NCBI GenBank assembly: GCA_003500135.1 | Contig: DNTA01000203.1 | Coordinates: 1,047-29,381 of the forward strand | Direction of reading: 5' to 3' | Length of the DNA: 28,335 bases | Source: Cytophagales bacterium | GTDB taxonomy: Bacteria; Bacteroidota; Bacteroidia; Cytophagales; Cyclobacteriaceae | Shown here: positions 16,983 through 26,271 of the stretch, piece after piece | Layout of the letters: each line of letters starts with the position of its first letter | Position numbering within the stretch: position 1 is the first letter of the stretch | The notes under the pieces: model-generated | Told to the model about the DNA's origin: nothing | Seen by the model: the letters and a program-made list of their open reading frames with translations, nothing else | The model's database searches: none | Position numbers and translations under genes: made by a program

Positions 16983-18848
16983 ATGTTTCAAGAATACGAC
17001 GTAATTGTAGTAGGGGGAGGGCATGCCGGATGCGAAGCCGCACATGCCTCGGGTAAAATGGGATCAAAAGTATTGTTGATTACCATGAATATGGGAGTAA
17101 TAGCTCAAATGTCGTGTAATCCTGCCATGGGTGGGGTTGCTAAAGGTCAAATTGTACGTGAAATAGATGCTCTCGGAGGTATGTCAGGTATCATTTCCGA
17201 TAAATCCATGATCCAGTTTCGTATGTTAAATCGATCTAAAGGCCCCGCTATGTGGAGCCCGCGTACCCAAAATGATCGTATGCGCTTTGCAGAAGAATGG
17301 CGTCTTGCCCTTGAAAGAAACCCTAATGTTGACATGTGGCAAGAAATGGTAAAGGAAATAATTGTTAAAGATAATCGGGTAATTGGTGTTCGGACCGGAA
17401 TGGGTCTTGAGATCCAATCAAAATCAGTTGTTCTTACGAATGGAACCTTTTTGAATGGTATTATTCATATTGGAGAGAAACAATTTGGTGGGGGTAGAAC
17501 AGCTGAAAAAGCAGCCACCGGAATTACTGAACAATTGGTTTCTTTAGGCTTTGAGGCAGGAAGAATGAAAACAGGAACCCCTCCGAGAGTAGATGGAAGG
17601 TCCATTAACTATGATGTGATGGAAGAACAACAAGGGGATGACAACCCATCCAAGTTTTCTTATTCTTCTGAAACTTCCCCACTTAATGAACAAAGGAGCT
17701 GTTATATTACTTATACCAATCCTGATGTTCACGATACCTTAAAGACTGGCTTTGATCGCTCACCTATGTTTAATGGAAGAATACAAGGCGTAGGCCCAAG
17801 GTATTGCCCATCAATAGAAGATAAGATCAATCGATTTGCAGAAAGAAACCGACATCAAATATTTGTTGAGCCTGAAGGGTGGAATACGGTAGAAGTATAT
17901 GTTAATGGTTTTTCCACTTCATTACCAGAAGATGTACAATATAAATCATTGATAAAAATTAAAGGGTTGGAAAATGCCAAAATGTTCCGGCCCGGCTATG
18001 CCATTGAATACGATTACTTTCCTCCAACACAACTCGAGCATACTTTAGAAACCAAACTTATAAAAAATCTTTATTTTGCCGGTCAAATCAATGGTACCAC
18101 CGGATATGAAGAAGCTGCTTGTCAGGGCTTAATAGCCGGAATAAATGCCCACCTAAAAATAAACGATGCGTCTCCTTTTTCATTGAAAAGATCAGAAGCA
18201 TATATTGGAGTATTAATTGACGACCTAATTAACAAGGGTACCGAGGAACCTTACAGAATGTTCACCTCGCGCGCTGAATACAGAATTTTACTTAGGCAGG
18301 ATAATGCTGACATCAGATTAACTAAAAAAGGACATGCCATAGGATTAGCTAATAAGGAACGGGTAGATGCCGTTGATCAAAAAATTGAATCATTAAATAA
18401 TCTTAACAAAATATTAAAGAAAACCAAAGTTGATCCTCACAAGGTAAATGATATATTGGAATCTAATCATACAGCGCCAATTAAAGAAAAAGCAACTCTT
18501 TATCAATTATTAAAAAGGCCTCAAATCCAAATAGATCATTTGCTTCATGTCGATACTGAAATAAATGAAATACTTAGTAAATATGAAAGCGCCATTTTAG
18601 AACAAGCATCCATCGAGGTGATTTATGAAAACTACATTGAAAAAGAACAAAAGCTGGTTGAAAAAATTGAGCAATTAGAGAACTATAAAATCAAGGTAGG
18701 GTTTGATTATACACGTGTTAAATCCCTTTCTTCTGAAGCTCGTGAAAAATTAATTAAAATTAAGCCCCATACCATTGGTCAGGCATCAAGAATTAGTGGA
18801 GTATCACCGGCAGATATTTCAGTTTTAATGGTTTACCTTGGTAAATAA
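16983..18848 (+). CDS. mnmG: tRNA uridine-5-carboxymethylaminomethyl modification enzyme MnmG (GidA)
   Basis: 621 residues from the ATG at 16983, close to the usual size of about 620-630. With MnmE, MnmG makes the cmnm5 modification at the wobble uridine of several tRNAs. Visible: the FAD dinucleotide fold [16 protein letters not shown] (about 5-20), [49 protein letters not shown], and [24 protein letters not shown], followed by the helical C-terminal tRNA-binding part. The frame is open back to 16890, but those 31 residues only translate the two palindromes (VPRGT twice) and precede the conserved fold, so I choose 16983. In many bacteria gidA lies close to the replication origin, consistent with the sites around it. 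Confidence 0.97.
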   Translation: MFQEYDVIVVGGGHAGCEAAHASGKMGSKVLLITMNMGVIAQMSCNPAMGGVAKGQIVREIDALGGMSGIISDKSMIQFRMLNRSKGPAMWSPRTQNDRMRFAEEWRLALERNPNVDMWQEMVKEIIVKDNRVIGVRTGMGLEIQSKSVVLTNGTFLNGIIHIGEKQFGGGRTAEKAATGITEQLVSLGFEAGRMKTGTPPRVDGRSINYDVMEEQQGDDNPSKFSYSSETSPLNEQRSCYITYTNPDVHDTLKTGFDRSPMFNGRIQGVGPRYCPSIEDKINRFAERNRHQIFVEPEGWNTVEVYVNGFSTSLPEDVQYKSLIKIKGLENAKMFRPGYAIEYDYFPPTQLEHTLETKLIKNLYFAGQINGTTGYEEAACQGLIAGINAHLKINDASPFSLKRSEAYIGVLIDDLINKGTEEPYRMFTSRAEYRILLRQDNADIRLTKKGHAIGLANKERVDAVDQKIESLNNLNKILKKTKVDPHKVNDILESNHTAPIKEKATLYQLLKRPQIQIDHLLHVDTEINEILSKYESAILEQASIEVIYENYIEKEQKLVEKIEQLENYKIKVGFDYTRVKSLSSEAREKLIKIKPHTIGQASRISGVSPADISVLMVYLGK

Positions 18849-18851
18849 TTT

Positions 18852-19742
18852 ATGCAGCAATTAGATAACTGTCCTATTTGTAATCACACTGAATTTATCC
18901 AGTTCCTTAAGGTTAGGGATTATTTTCTATCGCATGAAGAATTTCAATTAGTTTCATGTAAAAAATGTTCCTTTGTTTTTACAAACCCTCGCCCATCTGA
19001 GCAAGAAATATATCGCTATTATGAAACTGAAGAATATTTATCTCACAGTAACCGCCGGAAAACACTATTTGATCATATATATTTTCAGGTTAAAAAACTA
19101 AACCTTAGGTCAAAGTTAAGTACCATTAGAAAATATTATCCACAGCCAGAAAACATTTTGGATTATGGCTGTGGTACAGGCTCTTTTGTTGAATACTGTA
19201 ATAAAAACAACATTCAAACGGATGGCCTCGAACCTTCCCTTCAGGCATCAGCTATCGCAAAAAGTACAAATCATAAATTTAATGCTAACATTTGTTCTAA
19301 ACTTGATCAATTACCAGCGGCTAAGAATTATGATGTTATTACACTTTGGCATGTATTAGAGCATATTCATAAATTAAATGAAACTTTTACCAAATTAAAA
19401 GATAGATTATCGCCTGATGGATTGTTAATTATAGCGCTTCCCAATCATAATTCTTATGACCGTAAGCATTTTAGGAAGTACTGGGCCGGTTATGATGTAC
19501 CTCGACATCTTTATCATTTTGATCAAAAGACATTTCGACTTTTTGCTAAAAAACATGGTATGGATATTAAAGCGGTACATCCCATGTATTTTGATGCATT
19601 TTATATTTCAATGTTGAGTTTGAAATATATTGATCAGAAAAACCATTATGCAAGCTCATTGCTTACAGGTTTAAAATCAAACTTATATGGTCGCCGTAAC
19701 GATCAGGATTATTCAAGTCTTATTTATGTATTAGCCAAATGA
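18852..19742 (+). CDS. Class I SAM-dependent methyltransferase with N-terminal zinc ribbon
   Basis: 296 residues. The N-terminus has two CxxC pairs (Cys7/Cys10 and Cys36/Cys39) that would bind one zinc. The Methyltransf_23-type domain has motif I ILDYGCGTGSF (102-112), an acidic residue after strand 2 (TDGLEPS) and WHVLEHI for motif post-II, then DRLSPDGLLIIALPNHNS. The arrangement is common in methyltransferases linked to surface polysaccharide or lipid modification, but the substrate cannot be read here. It starts three bases after the mnmG stop and overlaps the next gene through ATGA, so the three genes are probably co-transcribed. Confidence 0.88.
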   Translation: MQQLDNCPICNHTEFIQFLKVRDYFLSHEEFQLVSCKKCSFVFTNPRPSEQEIYRYYETEEYLSHSNRRKTLFDHIYFQVKKLNLRSKLSTIRKYYPQPENILDYGCGTGSFVEYCNKNNIQTDGLEPSLQASAIAKSTNHKFNANICSKLDQLPAAKNYDVITLWHVLEHIHKLNETFTKLKDRLSPDGLLIIALPNHNSYDRKHFRKYWAGYDVPRHLYHFDQKTFRLFAKKHGMDIKAVHPMYFDAFYISMLSLKYIDQKNHYASSLLTGLKSNLYGRRNDQDYSSLIYVLAK

Positions 19743-21511
19743 AATTGATATCTCTATTTCCAAAAATTTTTTTATTGATAATTTTATTATACACTTTTTC
19801 TCAATGTGCTAGTAGAGGCATTATAACCGGTGGACCAAAAGATACAATACCTCCTACTTTGGTATACTCAATTCCAAAGCATCAAACCACAGATTGGAAA
19901 GCAGAAGAATTTGCTTTTGTTTTTGACGAAGTAATCCAACTAAATAATATTCGTGAACAATTAATTATTACGCCAAGAATAGATTTTGAATACGATTATA
20001 AATATCGTAAGAAATCACTCACATTAGATTTCAATGGCAATTTTGCTGATAGCACCACTTACACGTTTAATTTCAGAGAAACAATAGAAGATATTACAGA
20101 AGGAAATCCAAGTACTTTTACAACCTTCACATTTAGCACGACTACGTTCTTAGACAGTTTATCAATCGAAGGAAGAACGTTTGATTTGTTGTCTCAGGAC
20201 ACGTTGAAAAATGTTACAATAGGTATGTATCAGTCTAATGACACCATAAATACATTAGATGTCCAACCCTACTATTTTACTAAAAGTGATGAAGAAGGAT
20301 TTTACAAAATAGAAAATATAAGGAATGGTAAATATTTAATCATGGCCTTTCAAGACGGGAATAGTAATTTAATTCCCGATACCGAAAGTGAAAAATTTGC
20401 CTTTGTAGCCGATACTGTTCAACTGGATTCATCATTTTCCGATATTGATTTCTATTTGGTACAACAAGATCTTCGAGAACTTAGAAATACTAATGCATCT
20501 ACTTCAGGTACCTATTTTCATATAAACTTTAACAAATTTATTGAATCCTTTTCAGTAACCAACCTGGGAACTGAAGACTCCCTAAATGCTCAATTGACTA
20601 ATGATAATAGAACCATTAGAATTTTTCCAACACTACAGATTATAGATAGCTTACCGGTGTTCTTTAGTGTTGTAGATACCGTTGGATATGAATTGGAGGA
20701 TACCGTTTATATCAATTTTCGTGAGTCCAGCCGAAAAGCAGCTGACTTTACTTTATCTGCTACACCTTCCAAAAACGATGGCATCACGAAAACCCAACAC
20801 TTCGAATTTGATTTTAATAAACCGGTAGTACGTTATAATATTGATTCCATATACTTTCGTTATGACAGTACCCGACTAGATACTTTTAAAATAAAAGGAT
20901 TTAAATGGTCAGATCATGCCCAACTTCTGCAATTTGAGTCTGAAATAAACCCTGCGGTGCTTGATACCCTTGAAGCACAAAAACAAAAATATATATCAGC
21001 TGTACGAGATAGTCTCGCTCAATTACAACAAGCTGATACCATGTCCGATGATTCACCAAACTTATTATCCAAAGGTAAACAGACGGTATCTTCCTCTAAA
21101 TCTGAAAAGAAAATTGTGACGGGATTTCATTTACATATTGGCTCCCAGGCTTTTATTTCAGCTGATAGAGATACACTTTCTGCAATAGATTTCTCATATA
21201 ATATTCTAAATACCGCAGATTATGGAACCATAAATGGACAGGTCACCTCCGATCACTCTTCTTTTCAAATTCAACTTTTAAACAATAAAAACGCAATCGT
21301 AGCGGAAATAAAAAATCAAAAGGATTACCAATTTGTTAAAGTTAAACCCGGAAATTATAAGATACGTGTTCTTATTGATAATGATAATAACGGTACCTGG
21401 GATGCAGGTGATTATTTCAAACGTCAAATGCCAGAAGATGTATACTACTTTCCTGAAGAATTAACCATCCGTGCTAATTGGGAATTAAATAAAATAGATT
21501 TGTCATTTTGA
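19739..21511 (+). CDS. Ig-like domain (Big_5) lipoprotein
   Basis: 590 residues. The lipoprotein signal ends in TFSQC with Cys23. The N-terminal part (about 35-130), beginning GGPKDTIPPTLVYSIPKH and with FAFVFDEVIQLNNIREQLIITP and STTYTFNF, matches the bacterial Ig-like Big_5 domain typical of such Bacteroidota lipoproteins. A second beta-rich region has a YKIENIRNGKYLIMAFQDGNSN segment (carboxypeptidase-regulatory-like). Further beta segments follow, ending with NYKIRVLIDNDNNGTWDAGDY. It is probably outer-membrane anchored, with unknown function. The start overlaps the methyltransferase stop by four bases. The stop at 21509-21511 directly abuts the first DnaA box of the putative origin. Confidence 0.85.
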   Translation: MKLISLFPKIFLLIILLYTFSQCASRGIITGGPKDTIPPTLVYSIPKHQTTDWKAEEFAFVFDEVIQLNNIREQLIITPRIDFEYDYKYRKKSLTLDFNGNFADSTTYTFNFRETIEDITEGNPSTFTTFTFSTTTFLDSLSIEGRTFDLLSQDTLKNVTIGMYQSNDTINTLDVQPYYFTKSDEEGFYKIENIRNGKYLIMAFQDGNSNLIPDTESEKFAFVADTVQLDSSFSDIDFYLVQQDLRELRNTNASTSGTYFHINFNKFIESFSVTNLGTEDSLNAQLTNDNRTIRIFPTLQIIDSLPVFFSVVDTVGYELEDTVYINFRESSRKAADFTLSATPSKNDGITKTQHFEFDFNKPVVRYNIDSIYFRYDSTRLDTFKIKGFKWSDHAQLLQFESEINPAVLDTLEAQKQKYISAVRDSLAQLQQADTMSDDSPNLLSKGKQTVSSSKSEKKIVTGFHLHIGSQAFISADRDTLSAIDFSYNILNTADYGTINGQVTSDHSSFQIQLLNNKNAIVAEIKNQKDYQFVKVKPGNYKIRVLIDNDNNGTWDAGDYFKRQMPEDVYYFPEELTIRANWELNKIDLSF

Positions 21512-21893
21512 TGTGCATAACTTACAAAACAGCTGTTGATAACTTCATTGAATTGAACCATAGAAGCTATTGATAACCAAATCCATTACCTTACTAATAT
21601 GACTGTATATAAATTCGTAATTATGAACATATTCAAACACATCCAATTGAAAAAAGTTATTCATACAACAGTTATACACAAAACCACAAAAGCATTTATA
21701 AAAATCTGATAACCAATAAATTAAGTGTAATAAACTATGTGGATAAAAATCATTTAATTCAGTTATCTATCCACAAACGACATTATCAAAATTATATTTC
21801 ATTATTTTTCCACCAATCCACATGCTAATACCTAATAATATATTTTATTTAATAAATTATTATTCTATTCTATGTTCTGTTAATTGTGAATAA
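21512..21893. other. Putative chromosomal replication origin (oriC)
   Basis: The 382-base gap has no gene. Four perfect DnaA boxes (TTATNCACA) lie at 21512-21520 (-, TGTGCATAA), 21672-21680 (+, TTATACACA), 21738-21746 (-, TGTGGATAA) and 21885-21893 (-, TGTGAATAA). One-mismatch boxes lie at 21534-21542 (-), 21621-21629 (+), 21657-21665 (+) and 21767-21775 (+, CTATCCACA). A candidate unwinding element is the uninterrupted A/T run 21833-21864 with AT-rich flanks. By chance, well under one perfect box is expected in this length. DnaA binds such clusters and melts the adjacent AT-rich DNA. No dnaA gene is adjacent, which does not argue against an origin in Bacteroidota. A skew change supports the call. 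The gap could also contain the promoter of the TPR gene. Confidence 0.85.
21833..21864. other. Candidate DNA unwinding element
   Basis: Thirty-two consecutive A/T bases, flanked by further AT-rich sequence with spaced CTA triplets on both sides (TAG on the other strand). It lies between the inner DnaA boxes and the last perfect box. Position and composition fit the melting region of an origin. Confidence 0.6.
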
Positions 21894-23720
21894 ATGATTA
21901 CACGATTCAAATTTTCCCTAACCACAATTTTATTTATTGTAATAATACAGTTGTCGCTGAACGCCCAAAATCATAGTAATATTGATTTAGCCAATCAGTA
22001 CTATGAACAGGGTGAAATTGATAAAGCCATAGAAATTTATGAACAACTGGCACGCAATCCCAAAAACATACCACTCATTCATCAAAACTATTTTAGCATA
22101 CTAATTAATAATGGCAGATACGAAGAGGCGGAAGATTATATTAAAAAGCTGATTAAAAGGAATCCTGAAAACTTATTTTACCAGGTAGACAGGGGGCTAA
22201 TATTTATAAGCCAAAATGAAAAAGAGAAAGAAAAGGACTATTTCAATACGTTCATTGAAAAACATAGTGATGACAACTATCAGGTAAGCGCACTGGCTCA
22301 ATACATGGCACGCAAAAGGCTGTATGAATATGCGTTGCAAATGTATCTGGAGAGCAGGAAGAACTCTGGTTCCCCGGATGCTTATGCTTTACAGCTTGCT
22401 AACATCTATCGTGTTCTAAATCAAAAAGACAAGATGATCATGGAATATTTGCTCTACGTTCAGGAGCATCCTTCCAGTTTGCCATCAATTAAAAATATTT
22501 TGCAGAACTATCTTGAAAATGAAGAAGATCTCGAATCATTCGAGGCATTACTGATAGATAAATTACAAAAAGATCCCAATCAACCGCTTTATCAGGATTT
22601 GCTTATTTGGGTCAATGTACAGCAACATGATTTTTACGGGGCCTTTATTCAGGCCAGGGCTTATGACAAGAAAAATAATCTGGCAGGCTCGGGAATGATA
22701 GAATTAGGCCAAATAGCATTAGAAAACAATGATTACAACAACGCGATAAGAATATATAATTATGTAATTGATAATTACGAAGGTACATCAAACTATCAAA
22801 TTGCCAGACGCCTGGTAATCATGGCCAGGGAAGAAAAGGTTAAAAATACCTATCCTGTTGATACAGAAGATATAAAAACACTGATCAATGACTATGATCA
22901 ATTGATCAATGAAGTCGGATTAAACCAGTTTACGGTTGAAGCTTTGAGAAATAAGGCGCTTCTTCATGCGTTTTATCTTAACGAGCACCAAAAGGCAATT
23001 AGTATTCTCGGGCAGATCATAAAATATCCAAGGATGAGAAAAGATATTATCGATCGATCAAAACTCGATTTGGGTGATATATACTTATTGATTGGCCAGC
23101 CCTGGGAATCTACTTTACTTTATTCACAGGTAGAAAAATCCAACAAAGCTTCGGTTATTGGTTATGAGGCGAAATTGAGAAATGCCAAATTATCATACTA
23201 CAAAGGTGATTTTGCACTAGCCCAGGATCATCTGGATATTTTAAAAGAGGCCACAACCCGTGAAATATCTAATGATGCTATGAAGTTAAGCATGCTGATA
23301 AAGGATAACACAGCACTGGATACGACAGATGTTCCCATGCAATTGTATGCCTCAATCGATTTACTTTTATTTCAAAATAAATACGACCAGGCTTTACAAA
23401 AACTCGATAGCTTTCAAAACCGGTATAGGAATCACAGCCTTGTTGACGAAGTACTTTGGCAAAAATCTCAAATATATCTTCAGTTGGGCAAATTTGAAGA
23501 AGCCGCCAGTAATCTACAACAACTGGATGAAGGATATAGCTATGATATTTTAGGTGATGATGCCTTTTTTACCCTGGGGAAAATATATCAGGATTATATG
23601 GACGAGCCCGATAAAGCAATGCAAATTTTCAGGGAGTTTCTGGAAAAATATCCAGGATCGGTGTATACCTCAGAAGCCAGAAAAAGGTTTCGTCAATTGA
23701 GAGGGGATTTTAATAATTGA
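21894..23720 (+). CDS. Exported tetratricopeptide-repeat protein
   Basis: 608 residues. A signal peptide (MITRFKFSLTTILFIVIIQLSLNAQ) is predicted to be cut around Ala24. The mature part is built of TPR-type helix pairs, for example ANQYYEQGEIDKAIEIYEQLARNP (about 33-56), NNGRYEEAEDYIKKLIKRNPEN, ENNDYNNAIRIYNYVIDNYEGT and QNKYDQALQKLDSFQNRYRN. The end, PDKAMQIFREFLEKYPGSVYTSEARKRFRQLRG, is like YfgC/YbgF-type cell-envelope TPR proteins. It probably acts as a periplasmic scaffold; partners are unknown. The ATG directly follows a perfect DnaA box, so its leader is part of the putative origin. The amidase gene follows after 28 bases. Confidence 0.88.
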   Translation: MITRFKFSLTTILFIVIIQLSLNAQNHSNIDLANQYYEQGEIDKAIEIYEQLARNPKNIPLIHQNYFSILINNGRYEEAEDYIKKLIKRNPENLFYQVDRGLIFISQNEKEKEKDYFNTFIEKHSDDNYQVSALAQYMARKRLYEYALQMYLESRKNSGSPDAYALQLANIYRVLNQKDKMIMEYLLYVQEHPSSLPSIKNILQNYLENEEDLESFEALLIDKLQKDPNQPLYQDLLIWVNVQQHDFYGAFIQARAYDKKNNLAGSGMIELGQIALENNDYNNAIRIYNYVIDNYEGTSNYQIARRLVIMAREEKVKNTYPVDTEDIKTLINDYDQLINEVGLNQFTVEALRNKALLHAFYLNEHQKAISILGQIIKYPRMRKDIIDRSKLDLGDIYLLIGQPWESTLLYSQVEKSNKASVIGYEAKLRNAKLSYYKGDFALAQDHLDILKEATTREISNDAMKLSMLIKDNTALDTTDVPMQLYASIDLLLFQNKYDQALQKLDSFQNRYRNHSLVDEVLWQKSQIYLQLGKFEEAASNLQQLDEGYSYDILGDDAFFTLGKIYQDYMDEPDKAMQIFREFLEKYPGSVYTSEARKRFRQLRGDFNN

Positions 23721-23748
23721 TAAAACCTTTACCAACCACTGCACTTTT

Positions 23749-25404
23749 ATGAAAACCATAATTTATTTTTTTTTACTCGCTTCAATCTTGATTTTTATAA
23801 TATCATGCGAAAATAAAGAATCAAAACCGCTTACTGCCTATGACTCTATTTCCATTGCACAACACTATCTGGCATTAAATTTTGAAAAATCCGAAGTTGA
23901 TTCGCTGCAAGAGAACCTCAAAAACTATCGAAAAAATTATTTAGACCTAAGAGAAGATACACTTAAAAATAGTGTTCCACCTTCATTATACTTCATCCCG
24001 GGTTTACCCAATAAAGACATAAGCCAAAACAAAAGACCTTTCAGGCCACAACTAACCTTTTGCTCTCTTCCCGATAATAAAGAAGAACTTGCTTTTTACA
24101 CCGTTGCGCAATTGGCATATCTTATAAAACAGAAAGAAGTAACTTCAGTGGAATTAACCTGGCTTTTTCTGGACCGGTTAAAAAAATATGGTGACACGCT
24201 CCAATGTGTCATTACATTAACCGACTCCATGGCTTTGGCACAGGCCAGAAGAGCTGATGATGAATTATCAAGAGGTATATGGAGAGGTCCTTTGCATGGC
24301 ATACCTTATGGCGCCAAAGATTTGTTGGCAGCGCCGCCATATAAAACTACGTGGGGGGCTAAACCTTTCAGTGACCAAATTCTAAACGAAAAAGCAACGG
24401 TGGTAAGAAAATTAGAAGAGGCAGGCGCTGTATTAGTAGCCAAACTAACCTTGGGAGCCCTGGCCTGGGGCGATGTATGGTATGGCGGAGTAACTAAAAA
24501 CCCGTGGAACATGCAACAGGGATCGAGCGGATCATCAGCTGGATCAGCCTCGGCTACCTCGGCAGGTCTTGTACCTTTTGCAATAGGTACTGAAACCTGG
24601 GGTTCCATTGTATCGCCATCGACCAGATGTGGTGTTACCGGATTGAGACCATCTTTTGGAAGCGTTAGTAGATATGGCGCCATGGCCCTGAGTTGGAGCA
24701 TGGATAAAATCGGGCCGATCTGTCGATCGGCATATGACTGCGCAATAGTGTATAATGTAATCCGTGGAAAAGATGAAAAAGACAAAAGTGTTGTCGAAAA
24801 ATATTTTTTTGAAGTTCCCGGATCAGAAATCCCCTATTTAAAAGTTGGGTATGCTAAAAATCTATTTGAAGCGAGCAAGAGCAGAAATGATTCAATTGCA
24901 CTGGCCGTTTTAAAAGAATCAGGGATAATGATGGATTCGGTATCATTACCCTCTGATATCCCATTGGATGCATTGAGTTTGATATTATCAGCAGAAGCAG
25001 CAGCAGCTTTTGATTTACTGACCCGTAGCAATATTGATAGTACTCTGGTGAGGCAGATTAAAAATGCATGGCCCAATGTATTTCGTTCCGCCCGCTTTAT
25101 ACCCGCTCTAGAATATATTCAAGCCAATCGCTGGAGAACACTTTTAATTCAACACTGGAAAAACCTTTTTGAGAATTACGATGTGATAATTGCACCTAGT
25201 TTCGGCGGTAATCAGTTATTGTCCACCAATCTGTCCGGTCATCCGTGTGTAGTGGTTCCAAATGGTTTTAATGAAAACGGATCTCCAACCAGTATAAGTT
25301 TCATTTCCGCTCTTCACGATGAAGGAAGCGCCCTGGCTTTAGCTCAATTTTATCAGGAACGGACCGGATGGGATGCGGAAATACCGCCTTTTTTTAGGCC
25401 ATAA
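23749..25404 (+). CDS. Amidase signature family lipoprotein
   Basis: 551 residues. The lipoprotein signal ends in FIISC with Cys20, followed by about 90 residues without a recognisable domain. The amidase-signature domain starts at about 115 (AQLAYLIKQKEVTSVELTWLFLDRL). The Ser-cisSer-Lys triad is complete: Lys190 in PYGAKD, cis-Ser259 in QGSSGSSAG and nucleophile Ser286 in TETWGSIVSPS. The last motif has Trp284 where most members have Gly. The family hydrolyses amides, from indole acetamide to Glu-tRNA-Gln; as a lipoprotein this member must act in the periplasm or at the surface, so it is not GatA. The substrate is not evident. Probably co-transcribed with the TPR gene. Confidence 0.92.
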   Translation: MKTIIYFFLLASILIFIISCENKESKPLTAYDSISIAQHYLALNFEKSEVDSLQENLKNYRKNYLDLREDTLKNSVPPSLYFIPGLPNKDISQNKRPFRPQLTFCSLPDNKEELAFYTVAQLAYLIKQKEVTSVELTWLFLDRLKKYGDTLQCVITLTDSMALAQARRADDELSRGIWRGPLHGIPYGAKDLLAAPPYKTTWGAKPFSDQILNEKATVVRKLEEAGAVLVAKLTLGALAWGDVWYGGVTKNPWNMQQGSSGSSAGSASATSAGLVPFAIGTETWGSIVSPSTRCGVTGLRPSFGSVSRYGAMALSWSMDKIGPICRSAYDCAIVYNVIRGKDEKDKSVVEKYFFEVPGSEIPYLKVGYAKNLFEASKSRNDSIALAVLKESGIMMDSVSLPSDIPLDALSLILSAEAAAAFDLLTRSNIDSTLVRQIKNAWPNVFRSARFIPALEYIQANRWRTLLIQHWKNLFENYDVIIAPSFGGNQLLSTNLSGHPCVVVPNGFNENGSPTSISFISALHDEGSALALAQFYQERTGWDAEIPPFFRP

Positions 25405-25471
25405 CGGTATATCCAAGCGATATAATTGATGTTTTATAATGAAATGTTGATTTCTTTATCTAATTTTAAAC

Positions 25472-25500
25472 GTATGCTATACACTTTTATGTAAGCATAC
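25472..25500. promoter_or_regulatory. Inverted repeat before the Nudix regulator, candidate operator
   Basis: GTATGCT (25472-25478) and AGCATAC (25494-25500) are exact inverted arms. TACA (25480-25483) and TGTA (25490-25493) extend the pairing after one bulged base, giving an 11-pair stem with a six-base loop. It lies 35 bases before the ATG of the regulator. There is no T-run after it, so it is not a terminator. Autoregulation by the following protein is inference. Confidence 0.45.
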
Positions 25501-25535
25501 CTGAAAATAAGACATTCTAGATATCGATGTTTTAA

Positions 25536-26252
25536 ATGACAACGCAATCGAAAGTCAACAATATATTTTATAAGGAAGGTCAAAAACTCTTGGTAGCCGT
25601 TGATTGCATCGTTTTCGGATTCAATCGGGGTAAGTTGAAACTTTTGATCATGGAAAGGAAAATAGAACCGCAAAAAGGAAAGTGGTCTTTGATAGGCGGT
25701 TTTGTGCAAAAAGATGAATCACTGGACCAGGCAGCTTACCGTATTCTTCAGGCCTGTACAGGAATTCACGATATGCATCTTGATCAACTTTATGCTTTTG
25801 GTGAGGTGGACAGGGATACCGGAGGAAGAGTGGTATCGGTTGCATACTATTCCCTGATCAACCTCGAATTATTCGAGCAGGAATTGCTGAAAGAATACAA
25901 TGCGAAATGGATCAATATTGATGATATTCCCGAACTTGCTCTCGATCATAACAAAATGGCAAATAGTGCCCTCGAAGCATTGCAAAAACAAGCAAGTATT
26001 AAACCCATCGGATTTGAGTTATTACCGGAGAAATTCACACTACCTCAACTCCAGCTACTATATGAAGCCATTTACAATAGGAAAATGGATAAAAGAAATT
26101 TTCAAAAGAAGATCCTTAAAAATGATTTACTGATCAAACTTGATGAAAAAGACAAAAGTACCTCGAAAAAAGGCGCCTATCTTTACCGTTTTGATTTAGA
26201 TAAATATAGTAAGATAAAAAGCAACGAGGACTCATTCTATATTAAAGTCTAA
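25536..26252 (+). CDS. Nudix-fold transcriptional regulator (NrtR/AraR-like)
   Basis: 238 residues with two parts. At 15-145 is a Nudix fold whose box starts G55-x5-E61-x7-R69 but has Ile70, Ala73 and Cys74 where the catalytic REUXEE glutamates belong, so it should not hydrolyse nucleotides. At about 165-225 is a winged helix (FTLPQLQLLYEAIYNRKMDKRNFQKKIL, then KGAYLYRFDLDKY), as in NrtR. Family knowledge: NrtR senses ADP-ribose and controls NAD genes, whereas the Bacteroides AraR with a degenerate Nudix box senses arabinose. The ligand here is unknown and neither NAD nor pentose genes are adjacent. The inverted repeat 35 bases upstream may be its operator. Confidence 0.85.
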   Translation: MTTQSKVNNIFYKEGQKLLVAVDCIVFGFNRGKLKLLIMERKIEPQKGKWSLIGGFVQKDESLDQAAYRILQACTGIHDMHLDQLYAFGEVDRDTGGRVVSVAYYSLINLELFEQELLKEYNAKWINIDDIPELALDHNKMANSALEALQKQASIKPIGFELLPEKFTLPQLQLLYEAIYNRKMDKRNFQKKILKNDLLIKLDEKDKSTSKKGAYLYRFDLDKYSKIKSNEDSFYIKV

Positions 26253-26271
26253 ATCAAAAATACAAACAATT

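Noticed and set aside
18712..18717. CACGTG core in mnmG as another parS
   Set aside because: Flanking bases do not match TGTTN/NAACA.
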